Shown piece by piece: positions 27,863 through 36,174 of a stretch of 64,000 bases of DNA. Where the stretch lies: the NCBI GenBank assembly GCA_045560765.1, contig JBJKZD010000003.1:1-64000 (forward strand). The letters run 5' to 3'. Position numbers and translations under genes: made by a program. The notes beneath the pieces were generated by a model. That model was not told the DNA's origin and did not search any database. It saw only the letters and a list, made by a program, of their open reading frames with translations. Position 1 is the first letter of the stretch, and each line of letters begins with the position of its first letter. This stretch comes from UBA9926 sp913064795 (GTDB lineage: Bacteria > Pseudomonadota > Gammaproteobacteria > Pseudomonadales > Azotimanducaceae).

Positions 27863-27890
27863 TTGTATTGCCAAACTAAAAGACTATACT
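27863..27890 (+). promoter_or_regulatory. Probable sigma-70 promoter of the helicase gene
   Basis: TTGTAT at 27863-27868 and TATACT at 27885-27890 are separated by 16 bases, a near-consensus pair. They lie about 40 bases before the TTG start of the DEAD-box helicase gene, leaving room for a short leader. Confidence 0.55.
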
Positions 27891-27929
27891 TCGCGCCTTC
27901 CCCGCCAATGTATCACAGGACGCTCGCTC

Positions 27930-29801
27930 TTGGCCGCCTCAGAACCAACAACTTTTACCGAACTGGGACTGCCAGCGCAAATTCTCAAAACCCTTGAGTC
28001 TCTGGGGTATCAAGCACCCACGCCGGTTCAATCTCAGAGTATTCCGACGCTGCTGGCAGGTGAAGACCTGCTCGGACACGCACCGACCGGAACAGGTAAA
28101 ACAGCCGCTTTTAGTCTGCCCCTGCTTGCCCGAATCGACCCAAGCGAGACATCACCGCAAGTCTTGGTTTTGACTCCGACGCGAGAACTCGCAATCCAAG
28201 TCACCGCAGCAATCCAAGGCTACAGTAAAGATCTATCAGGCGTTCGAGCCCTCGCGATCTATGGCGGCCAGGACTACGGCCCCCAGCTTAGGCAACTTAG
28301 AAATGGTCAGCACATTGTTGTTGGCACCCCAGGCAGAGTCATGGACCATATTCGGCGTGGCACCCTCGACCTGACTGACCTCAAAGCTTTGGTCCTCGAT
28401 GAAGCCGACGAAATGCTGAACATGGGTTTTCTTGAGGACGTAGAGTGGATCCTTGAACAAGCGCCGGAGAAGCGACAAATGGCGCTATTTTCCGCCACCA
28501 TGCCCAAAGAAATCTCGCGGATTGCCAAACGCTTTATGACCTCCCCGAAAACCATTGCTATCGAGGCTCTGATTGGGGCCAAAGCGATGATTCAACAGCA
28601 GTACTGCCTTGTCGCTGCAAAGGAAAAACCCAGTGCGCTACAGCGAATGCTGGCGTTTGAGGCCTTCGACGCCGTTTTGATATTTGTTAGGACAAAACTG
28701 CAAACCGTCAGCGTTGCTGAGGCCATCGCTCGCGGAGGGCATCAAGCTGCCGCGATTCACGGTGATTTAGCGCAGAACCAACGCGAACAAATCATTCGTC
28801 GCCTATCCAAAGGACAACTCGATATTGTTGTTGCGACCGACGTTGCGGCGCGCGGTCTTGATGTCGACCGTATTAGCCACGTGATTAACTACGATCCGCC
28901 CCACGACGCCGAAACCTACGTTCACCGAATCGGTCGCACCGGACGCGCAGGACGAAGCGGTCGCGCCATCATCTTTTTGGCCAAACGCGATGAGCGGCGA
29001 ATCAAAATCCTCGAGCGAGAGACTCAAAATAAATTAACGCCGTATGCCTTACCATCGCCTGAGATGATCCGCTCTAAACAACTCAAAGATTTTAAAGAAA
29101 CGCTGATGGAAGCGGTCAAAACACCCCCCAGGGATGATCTTGTCTCGGCGATGGAATCGGTCATGGAGAATAGCGGACTCAACGCCATCACTATCGCAGC
29201 GACTATTGCGCAACAACTCCTGCCAGCGAAAGCTTTTGCGCCCATCACACCGGTTAGGCCAGCTCAACCTAAAGCATCGTCCCAAGATAGGGCAGCGGCT
29301 AAAGACGAGCAGCATTTCACACCTGCAAGAGGAATGGCGGTTTTTCGGATCGCCGTGGGCAACGATCAAAGTGTTGAGGCAAGAGAAATTGTTGGCGCGA
29401 TCGCTAACGAAGGCGGCCTTAACGGCAAAGAAATCGGTACCATTCGTATCTTCGCAGACCATTCCTTGGTTGAACTCCCGAATGCATTACCCCGCACCGT
29501 CTTCACGGCGCTCAAAAACACCTGGGTCAGAGGCCGCAGGCTTGGTATCTACCGATTAGAGACCGATCAGGCCCCAAAATCAAAACGTCGTAGCAATGCC
29601 GATGACGCGCGCAAAAAGCCAAACCAAAGTCGATCCAAGTCTGCCGTAGGCAAGCGCCGCAGCGCGCCGGCCTCCAGTGGGAAGAAAGCAGCTTCGCCGG
29701 TCAAGCAGCGTCCCGCTGCAGCAACAAAAGCCAAGGCTAAAGCTGCAAGCAAGACACCCTCAAAGGCAGCTCATAAACGTCCATCTAAAGCCAAAGACTG
29801 A
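27930..29801 (+). CDS. deaD: DEAD-box ATP-dependent RNA helicase, DeaD/CsdA type
   Basis: 623 residues from a TTG preceded by AGGA at nine bases. All helicase motifs are visible: Q-motif region TFTELGLPAQIL, motif I APTGTGKT, Ia PTRELAIQ, II LDEADEML, III SATMP, and VI HRIGRTGRAGRSG. After the helicase core comes a DbpA-type RNA-binding domain (FRIAVGNDQSVEAREIVGAI), then a lysine-, arginine- and alanine-rich tail of about 70 residues. It unwinds structured RNA in ribosome assembly or mRNA decay, often in cold conditions. No cold-shock leader is obvious upstream. It is a single-gene unit. Confidence 0.94.
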   Translation: MAASEPTTFTELGLPAQILKTLESLGYQAPTPVQSQSIPTLLAGEDLLGHAPTGTGKTAAFSLPLLARIDPSETSPQVLVLTPTRELAIQVTAAIQGYSKDLSGVRALAIYGGQDYGPQLRQLRNGQHIVVGTPGRVMDHIRRGTLDLTDLKALVLDEADEMLNMGFLEDVEWILEQAPEKRQMALFSATMPKEISRIAKRFMTSPKTIAIEALIGAKAMIQQQYCLVAAKEKPSALQRMLAFEAFDAVLIFVRTKLQTVSVAEAIARGGHQAAAIHGDLAQNQREQIIRRLSKGQLDIVVATDVAARGLDVDRISHVINYDPPHDAETYVHRIGRTGRAGRSGRAIIFLAKRDERRIKILERETQNKLTPYALPSPEMIRSKQLKDFKETLMEAVKTPPRDDLVSAMESVMENSGLNAITIAATIAQQLLPAKAFAPITPVRPAQPKASSQDRAAAKDEQHFTPARGMAVFRIAVGNDQSVEAREIVGAIANEGGLNGKEIGTIRIFADHSLVELPNALPRTVFTALKNTWVRGRRLGIYRLETDQAPKSKRRSNADDARKKPNQSRSKSAVGKRRSAPASSGKKAASPVKQRPAAATKAKAKAASKTPSKAAHKRPSKAKD

Positions 29802-29874
29802 TCACTTTTCATGTGATTCCACTTCATCCGCGACTGCGATAAACTCTAGCTCATATCAAACCAGAGTGAGTCAC

Positions 29875-31203
29875 ATGAGCGAAGCAGTATCAACCCCAGA
29901 AAACCAGGCCGAACCGATTCCGAACTTTAAGCGTCCGGGAGACGGAGAAAACCTCATCACTGGGGAAATCCCTGATCCATTGACGATACCCCTCGAGTCC
30001 ATCAATCCAGTCAGCGCGAGACTTTTCAGCGAAGATCAGCATTGGGATTTTTTTAAACGTCTACGAGACGAAGACCCGATCCATTTCAATGAAACTGAAC
30101 TTGCAGGTCGGTTCTGGTCATTAACCCGCTATGAAGACATCAAGAAAGTCGACTCGGACCATCAGAATTTTTCATCGGCCCATGGCATTACATTGGGGTT
30201 TCCGATTGATGCCGAGCTTCCGGAAGGTGCACTCAATGTCAGCATGTTCATTGCGATGGATCCGCCAACGCACGATGTCCAGCGCAAAACAGTGTCACCC
30301 GTGGTTGCACCCAGTAATCTCGCCAATCTCGAGTCGCTGATCAGGGAACGCACTGGAAACGTCCTCGACAGCCTTCCGGTCAATACTCCTTTTAATTGGG
30401 TCGACCTCGTCTCGATTGAACTCACCACTCAAATGCTTGCAACCCTATTCGACTTTCCCTTTGAGGACCGTAGAAAGCTGACCCGCTGGTCCGATGTCGC
30501 AACCGCAGTGCCCGGTGCCGGCGTTGTGGAAACAGAGGAGCAACGGCGAGCCGAGTTGATTGAATGTCTGCAGTATTTCACCCAACTATGGGAAGCCCGA
30601 AAAGCCAATCCTGGAAGCGATCTGGTCTCAATGCTGGCCGTGGGTGAAGAGACAAAAAACATGGAGCCCCTAGAATTCCTAGGCAACCTGATATTGCTAA
30701 TTGTTGGCGGCAACGACACCACACGAAACTCGATGAGCGGCGGCGTCTATGCCCTCAACAAGTTCCCGGAGGAATTCGCGAAACTCAAGGCGAATCCAAC
30801 CCTGATCCCGAATATGGTCGCTGAAATTATCCGGTGGCAAACCCCACTCGCCTATATGCGACGTACAGCAAACGAAGACATCGAGCTATCTGGCAAATCC
30901 ATCAAAGCCGGAGATCAGCTCCTGATGTGGTATGTCTCGGGCAATCGCGACGAAACAGTTTTTGAGCGACCGAATGACCTGGTGATCGATCGAGCCAATG
31001 CACGGGCACACCTGAGCTTTGGATTTGGCATTCACCGTTGTATGGGCAATCGTCTCGCCGAGATGCAGCTGCGTATTTTATGGGAAGAGATATTGAAGCG
31101 CTTTGATGACGTCAAGGTATTGGCCGAGCCCGAACGAACCTATTCGTCTTTTGTCAAAGGCTATACCGATATGATGGTGACCTTAACGCCCAAGGCCTCA
31201 TAG
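29875..31203 (+). CDS. Cytochrome P450, CYP153-like (second copy)
   Basis: 442 residues from the ATG at 29875 (GAGTGAG upstream); the frame is open further upstream but overlaps the helicase gene. It has GGNDTTRNSMSGG in the I-helix, EIIRWQTPLAYMRR for the ExxR helix, and FGFGIHRCMGNR with Cys389 as haem ligand. It resembles CYP153 alkane hydroxylases closely, and its partner at 10797; both share the WYVSGNRDE and MDPPTHDVQRK-type segments. An N-terminal extension of about 35 residues precedes the P450 fold. No ferredoxin or ferredoxin reductase follows. An LLM-type oxidoreductase gene begins 76 bases downstream. Confidence 0.93.
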   Translation: MSEAVSTPENQAEPIPNFKRPGDGENLITGEIPDPLTIPLESINPVSARLFSEDQHWDFFKRLRDEDPIHFNETELAGRFWSLTRYEDIKKVDSDHQNFSSAHGITLGFPIDAELPEGALNVSMFIAMDPPTHDVQRKTVSPVVAPSNLANLESLIRERTGNVLDSLPVNTPFNWVDLVSIELTTQMLATLFDFPFEDRRKLTRWSDVATAVPGAGVVETEEQRRAELIECLQYFTQLWEARKANPGSDLVSMLAVGEETKNMEPLEFLGNLILLIVGGNDTTRNSMSGGVYALNKFPEEFAKLKANPTLIPNMVAEIIRWQTPLAYMRRTANEDIELSGKSIKAGDQLLMWYVSGNRDETVFERPNDLVIDRANARAHLSFGFGIHRCMGNRLAEMQLRILWEEILKRFDDVKVLAEPERTYSSFVKGYTDMMVTLTPKAS

Positions 31204-31279
31204 TTTTCGCTAATGCGACCGAGTGATCCATGTAGTAAGGACGATCAACTGCTAATTCTGTGAGAAAAAGGGGAACCCC

Positions 31280-32125
31280 ATGCACATCGGACTCTTCGGA
31301 ATCAACATGGGTTATCTCGCCCAACCACAGCGTGCGAAGGTCATCGCCCAACATGCAGAGGCGCTGGGGTTTGAATCTCTCTGGACTGGCGAACATGTGG
31401 TTCTTCCTGACCCGAGGGAGGCGCCCTCGCCCGCAGAGCCAGAAACGGCCATGGCCCATCCGCCTGCATTTTTAGCCTTCCTGGCGGGCGTAACGTCAAG
31501 CATCAAGTTGGGCACGGGCATCACCCTGATCGCTCAACGTAACCCGTTAGTGCTCGCCAAAGAGATCGGAACCCTCGATCTGGTCAGCGAAGGACGCCTA
31601 CTCTTTGGTATTGGTGCCGGTTATCTGCATCAAGAGTTTTCCGCCCTAGGCATTGACTTCGATTCCCGCGGACCGAGAACCGATGAATACATCGATATTA
31701 TGCGCACACTATGGCGTGACCCTCAGCCTCGTTTTCAAGGGCAGTTCTACCAGTTTGAAAACATCCAAGCACAGCCCAGACCCACCCAACCCGAAGGTCC
31801 ACCGCTTCATATCGGGGGGGCCAGTCCTGCAGCGCTGCGCAGGACTGTGACCCAGGGCCACGGATGGTATGGCTTTGCGATGAATGTTGAAACAACCGCA
31901 AAAACCCTCAAGAACTTACGAGCGGCCGAGGCGAAGTTTGAACGACCAGACTGGTTGGGAGACATTGAAATCAGTGTAACGCCGCCCAAACCACCCACCC
32001 GAGGGATGATCGATGATTATCGGGCCCTTGGCGTGGATCGAGTCATTCCGATGCTCGGGTTTTACCCTCAAGAGACACTAATGCGTGACCTCGAAGCTAT
32101 GGCGGACGAGATGATCGACCGGTGA
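31280..32125 (+). CDS. LLM-class F420-type oxidoreductase (TIGR03619-like)
   Basis: 281 residues, with AAAAGGGG before the ATG. The luciferase-like TIM barrel is shown by MHIGLFGINMGYL, AEALGFESLWTGEHVVLPD, IKLGTGITLIAQRNPLVLAKE and LVSEGRLLFGIGAGYLHQEF. This pattern matches the TIGR03619 subgroup assigned to F420 use in Actinobacteria, although FMN use cannot be excluded. It follows the second P450 gene on the same strand at 76 bases, so it may be cotranscribed and act on the product of the hydroxylase. That link is inferred. Confidence 0.88.
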   Translation: MHIGLFGINMGYLAQPQRAKVIAQHAEALGFESLWTGEHVVLPDPREAPSPAEPETAMAHPPAFLAFLAGVTSSIKLGTGITLIAQRNPLVLAKEIGTLDLVSEGRLLFGIGAGYLHQEFSALGIDFDSRGPRTDEYIDIMRTLWRDPQPRFQGQFYQFENIQAQPRPTQPEGPPLHIGGASPAALRRTVTQGHGWYGFAMNVETTAKTLKNLRAAEAKFERPDWLGDIEISVTPPKPPTRGMIDDYRALGVDRVIPMLGFYPQETLMRDLEAMADEMIDR

Positions 32126-32473
32126 CCCTCCAACTCGGCCGTCAAAATACTCGGGGCCCTAGTCCTTAGTCCTTAGTCGAGGCCAAGTTCTGGGAGAAAA
32201 TACGAATGACTCAAACGACGCCTTGCCGAGCTATTGGGTCTTGCAATCTGTCCAAAACATCGCAGATCACAACAGACGTCCTTGCCCAACAGAGTCTGGC
32301 GAAGCCCTATGACTGCTGACTTTAAAAGTGCCCGACAACCGTAAGCTTACACAACCAGTCTAATCGACATCCATTGAACCGGCTTTCCCGTTGCTTGCGA
32401 GGGCAGTATCCTGTTAAGTCGCCAGTAAGATGAGCGGCTTCAAACCTCAGATCCCTGGCCCGAGTACTGGCGC
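32126..32473. other. Gap between convergent LLM and DUF2855 genes
   Basis: About 350 bases between two gene 3' ends. A short direct repeat (AGTCCTT twice at 32161-32174) is the only structure I see. There is no strong terminator hairpin and no supported open frame. Confidence 0.35.
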
Positions 32474-33565
32474 TCAGCCAGAGGCCCGCTCAAAGAGATA
32501 GCCGTTCCTCGGAGACGGATTACTCGCTACATCCCGGTAGACCCTTTCAAGCCCGGCCCCATCACTGACAACTTTTAGATCAAACCAATCTACTGCATGG
32601 CAGATAAACCCAGCCCACTGCTCGGCCAGTTCAGCACGAAACCGGTCCTGCCCCCCCTCCTTAATCATTTTTTCAGCCTGGGAAGGCGCAAAAAATGGTG
32701 TGGGCTCTGCGCCAGGCAGAGGCACCCGCTCACCCGGTTCCGCCTCATAGTGTGTGATACCCACTAGGCTACTGTGGCGCAGTTGGTCGGCGAATCGCCT
32801 ATGAAGTCGGGCCCTTACGGCTGAGTTACCCGCAATATCAATCAAAGCGGCTGGCTCAACCGAGAGCTGTTCCAGTGCTTCATACGCGATGACACTTTGA
32901 TAGACTCCCAGGCTTTGAACGAAATCCAAATTAGGCTTCGACGTAAGACCAACGACCTTGACGTTATGACAACGATTCAAAAGGTAAGCCAAACTCATCG
33001 CCGTCTTTGAAGATGCACTTGTCAAAAGAACACTCTCGGCAGCAAAATACTCAGCATCCTTCAATTGTGCAGCAAGCAAAAACGCCGTTGTGAACAGCGG
33101 GTTGAGCAGCATTCTCATTCGATCTTCTTCCGGCGGGAACCCCAATTCAGTCGTTGCCAAACTGTACTGGTTGTAGGCTTGTGGCAGCGCACGTCGATGT
33201 TCGGCTTGGCAGACAAATCCGTGAGGACTCACTTTGCCCGGCTCCACACGAAGATGACTCGCCATGGGAAAATAACCATAAAAACGCTGCCCCACATGAA
33301 GCGTCTCGACATCGCTCGCGACAACCGTACCGAACCCCCAAACGGGTATTTGTCCCCAGGGCAACGCCTGAGGAAAAAATTGCCAGTAGCCAATCTGGTC
33401 CCCGGCAACGCCGTAGGTGATATTATTGGCGGTGAGCGCAAACGCATCGACAGACAACAGTGCCTCACCCTTCTTAAGCGGCGCTTCTATCGCGTCGACG
33501 TACCCAGAATCAAAAGAAGTTTTGTGTAAATCCTCTCGATCCACTCGAAAACTAAACGCTGACAT
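32474..33565 (-). CDS. DUF2855 family protein (MDR-like, no known reaction)
   Basis: 363 residues, with AGGAGTGATGCT before the ATG. The sequence has the layout of a medium-chain reductase without zinc ligands: SVDAFALTANNITYGVAGD, PVWGFGTVVAS, then a Rossmann half with VLLTSASSKTAMSLAYLL and VKVVGLTSKPNLDFVQSLG. These match the DUF2855 family, whose reaction is unknown. It likely binds NAD(P)H. It is divergent from an SDR gene, with a 369-base gap. A role in lipid or ketone metabolism is possible but only suggested by context. Confidence 0.85.
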   Translation of the reverse strand: MSAFSFRVDREDLHKTSFDSGYVDAIEAPLKKGEALLSVDAFALTANNITYGVAGDQIGYWQFFPQALPWGQIPVWGFGTVVASDVETLHVGQRFYGYFPMASHLRVEPGKVSPHGFVCQAEHRRALPQAYNQYSLATTELGFPPEEDRMRMLLNPLFTTAFLLAAQLKDAEYFAAESVLLTSASSKTAMSLAYLLNRCHNVKVVGLTSKPNLDFVQSLGVYQSVIAYEALEQLSVEPAALIDIAGNSAVRARLHRRFADQLRHSSLVGITHYEAEPGERVPLPGAEPTPFFAPSQAEKMIKEGGQDRFRAELAEQWAGFICHAVDWFDLKVVSDGAGLERVYRDVASNPSPRNGYLFERASG

Positions 33566-33934
33566 AGCATCACTCCTGCTCGACTTCTACGGGTCACGCT
33601 TCTCGAACCCGGGCTTCACACCTTAACCTTACTCGGTTCAATGATCGCCGCCTTTGAATAGAAACCCTTCTTGATATTAGGTTGGCTCACGGTTGGTGGA
33701 GGGCTTCACCCCGCAGATTGAAATGCCTTAGAACCAACAGGCCGATTCAAAAATACCTCGTATCGCTTCACCCTACCTTCTTTGTTAGCGTCCTAAGCAC
33801 CATCCACCGATCTTACAACAGGCGGCTCCCCTAGGAACCAGTCTAGCCCATTGTGGCGGCTCCCTGGCAATGATAACGTCCGATCTCAAAGCAAAAAGCA
33901 GCCAAAAACCGTTTTAAACCAGCAAGGAACCTCC
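33566..33934. other. Divergent promoter region with a 10-base direct repeat
   Basis: About 369 bases between the DUF2855 gene (minus) and the SDR gene (plus). GGCGGCTCCC occurs twice (33821-33830 and 33855-33864), 34 bases apart, which could be a regulator site. Promoter boxes are not clear. Confidence 0.4.
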
Positions 33935-34726
33935 ATGATTGATTTGTCCAACAAGGTCGCTGTCGTAACCGGCGCAAGTAAAGGCATCGGTAAAGGCATC
34001 GTTGAAGGCTTGTGTGAATATGGCTGCACCGTCTATTTCACCGGACGAAGTTCGCAAGACGTATCGCCGCCGCTGCCCATGACCCTTGAGGCGACGAAAG
34101 CGTCCGCTGAATCACTAGGGGGCACTGCCATCCCTATTTGTCTGGATCATAACGACGACGAAGCGGTGCGCGGCTTGTTTCAGCGTGTTGACGAGGAGCA
34201 AGGGCGCCTCGACATTCTCGTTAACAATGTCTATCAAATCCCCAACCCGCCAGCCATGAACAAAGGCTTTTGGGAGCATCCGATTTCGGTTTGGGATGAT
34301 CAATGCGGGGTCGGTTTACGCGGCTACTATACCGCCAGCGTTTTTGCCGCCCCAATCATGGTTCGCCAAGAATCCGGTTTGATCGTCAACATTTCTTCCC
34401 GGGGCGGACGCGAATACGTATTCAGCGCTAGCTATGGCGTAGGCAAAGCCGGAGTCGATCGAATGGCCCAGGACTTTGCGGTCGAATTAGCGCCCCATCG
34501 AGTTGCAGCTGTTTCGTTATCACCTTCTAAAGTTAAAACGGAGTTCATTTTGGAAATGGTCGAGGCCGGAAAAATGACCCTTGATCCGGTAGGCGCCCAA
34601 TCCGTTCGCTTGAGTGGCCGGTCGGTGGCAGCGCTTGCCTGCGATCCCGAAATTTTGAATCGCAGCGGCCAAGTCCTCACTGTCAGCGAGGTCCAATCAA
34701 ACTACGGGTTCACTGACCCGGACTAG
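33935..34726 (+). CDS. SDR family oxidoreductase, DHRS1-like
   Basis: 263 residues from the ATG at 33935, preceded by AAGGAA; the frame continues 28 codons upstream without a start signal. VVTGASKGIGKGIVEGL binds the dinucleotide, LDILVNNVYQIPNP replaces the NAG motif, and the catalytic residues are in IVNISSRGG and SASYGVGKAG. The N(A)VY sequence and the insert PAMNKGFWEHP are typical of DHRS1-type SDRs. It should reduce or oxidise a carbonyl/alcohol, perhaps steroid or lipid-like. Its last 17 bases overlap the 3' end of the convergent PAF-acetylhydrolase-like gene. Confidence 0.9.
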   Translation: MIDLSNKVAVVTGASKGIGKGIVEGLCEYGCTVYFTGRSSQDVSPPLPMTLEATKASAESLGGTAIPICLDHNDDEAVRGLFQRVDEEQGRLDILVNNVYQIPNPPAMNKGFWEHPISVWDDQCGVGLRGYYTASVFAAPIMVRQESGLIVNISSRGGREYVFSASYGVGKAGVDRMAQDFAVELAPHRVAAVSLSPSKVKTEFILEMVEAGKMTLDPVGAQSVRLSGRSVAALACDPEILNRSGQVLTVSEVQSNYGFTDPD

Positions 34727-35846
34727 CTGGAGACTCAAGCACCTCGCCCTCCTGCCGTGCATCGACGAAGAAAGAGAGCACAGCGTCGTTCACTAAGGTT
34801 CGCAGCGCGTCCCTGGACAAAGTACCGGACAAGCCGAAACGTTTTGCCAGATTTGAGAACTGCGGGGCATCACAAAAGTCGTAGTGCTTGGTTCCGGCAA
34901 CGAGATGCTTCTCCCCGCTAACGCTCCGCCTCAGCATCTTATCCAACTTTTTGTAATTGATCGGGTCATCCCACGCGCTTTGTCCAAGGTAGTAAAACGG
35001 TTGAACCAGTCCCGCCTCAATCACTTCCGGGGGAACTGGTACCATCCAGCCATCCAGCGCCATCACACGCCCAACTCGGTCGTCTTCTGATGCGAGAAGA
35101 ATAGCCGTTGCACCACCGAATGAATGCCCAAAGACACCGACATTCTGAGTCGAGACAGTCGACCAAAACGGGTCACCCGCAGTTTGCAAGCGCCCCACTT
35201 CATCCAGGACAAATTTCAAATCGCTGGCTCTAGTTTTTAATTGCGGTAACCGAAAGTCCCAAAATGCTTGGCCCGTTCTGTTTAATCGATCCATCGATCG
35301 ATAGTCTGCCTCAGAGCCGTCCGAAAAAATCGTGAGATAAGCGTCATAGGCGTGATCGACACTGATGACGACTCGCCCATAACTGGCAAGGAGCTCAGCC
35401 TGAATCGTATTTTGATTTTTCATGCCACTCAGGCCATGGGAGAACAAAACAACAGGCAGCTTAGATTCCTGGGCCAAAGCGTCTGCATCGACCCAAGAAT
35501 TGGTTTGGACGTTTTGCATGTGCCGTATCAAAAACTTTGGCAGGCCTGACTGATAAGACACCATATCAAGTCGACGCTCTGGGTTGTCGAGGTAGGGCTG
35601 TCTGACCGATTCCGCAGTGCCCTCAGCGGGGTACCAAACCTGAACCATCAAACGGCGAAAATCATCAGGCGCCTCTGTGAACGATTCCTCCCGGCCCGCG
35701 TCGGTCCAATCAAAAATCCGAGTACCGACGCGATAGGGCCCAGCCGGCGGCTGGAGATCGTCAAGGGGTAAGACTTTTGAGATAACCGCGGTGCAGCCCG
35801 CGGTCAGCAGTCCCATGATGACGACGAAAACCGATCTTAGTTTCAT
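34710..35846 (-). CDS. PAF-acetylhydrolase-like lipoprotein (alpha/beta hydrolase)
   Basis: 378 residues from the ATG at 35846, chosen because TTAGGAATAGG precedes it; an ATG six codons upstream has no site. LLTAGC (Cys18) is a lipobox, so the protein should be a lipoprotein. RVGTRIFDWTD and LMVQVWYPAEG, then VVLFSHGLSGMKNQ and the nucleophile elbow GVFGHSFGGATA, match plasma-type PAF acetylhydrolases. The late histidine in GTKHYDFCDA fits the triad. It probably hydrolyses short acyl esters of phospholipids at the cell surface. It converges with the SDR gene. Confidence 0.88.
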   Translation of the reverse strand: MKLRSVFVVIMGLLTAGCTAVISKVLPLDDLQPPAGPYRVGTRIFDWTDAGREESFTEAPDDFRRLMVQVWYPAEGTAESVRQPYLDNPERRLDMVSYQSGLPKFLIRHMQNVQTNSWVDADALAQESKLPVVLFSHGLSGMKNQNTIQAELLASYGRVVISVDHAYDAYLTIFSDGSEADYRSMDRLNRTGQAFWDFRLPQLKTRASDLKFVLDEVGRLQTAGDPFWSTVSTQNVGVFGHSFGGATAILLASEDDRVGRVMALDGWMVPVPPEVIEAGLVQPFYYLGQSAWDDPINYKKLDKMLRRSVSGEKHLVAGTKHYDFCDAPQFSNLAKRFGLSGTLSRDALRTLVNDAVLSFFVDARQEGEVLESPASPGQ

Positions 35847-36174
35847 AGACCTATTCCTAACCATAAAAGGGCTTTTGGAGCCATTAACAGAGGCCTTTTT
35901 CTAAAGCTAAGCTTTCACAAGAAGGCGCATGGCAGTTACTCAAAGTGTTGATTTCGAGTCAGCCGCCCGTTCCCATCGGCAGCGGCAACGCCCCCGGATC
36001 GTCGACTTTACTGCGATTCACCAGGACATCTCGATCGCCAGCAACTGCCTCTAGTCTATGGCTTTCTGTCAAACAACTTTAGACTGTTCTTCGGGATCTG
36101 AGCTCAATCCAAGGTCTTTATTTGCCTTTTGCCATTCGCCACTGCATTGATACGAGTCAAACCCTAAAAGACGA
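35847..36174. other. Gap upstream of the PAF-acetylhydrolase-like gene
   Basis: About 328 bases between two minus-strand genes. It should hold the promoter of the lipoprotein gene. I see no clear terminator, repeat or supported open frame. Confidence 0.3.
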
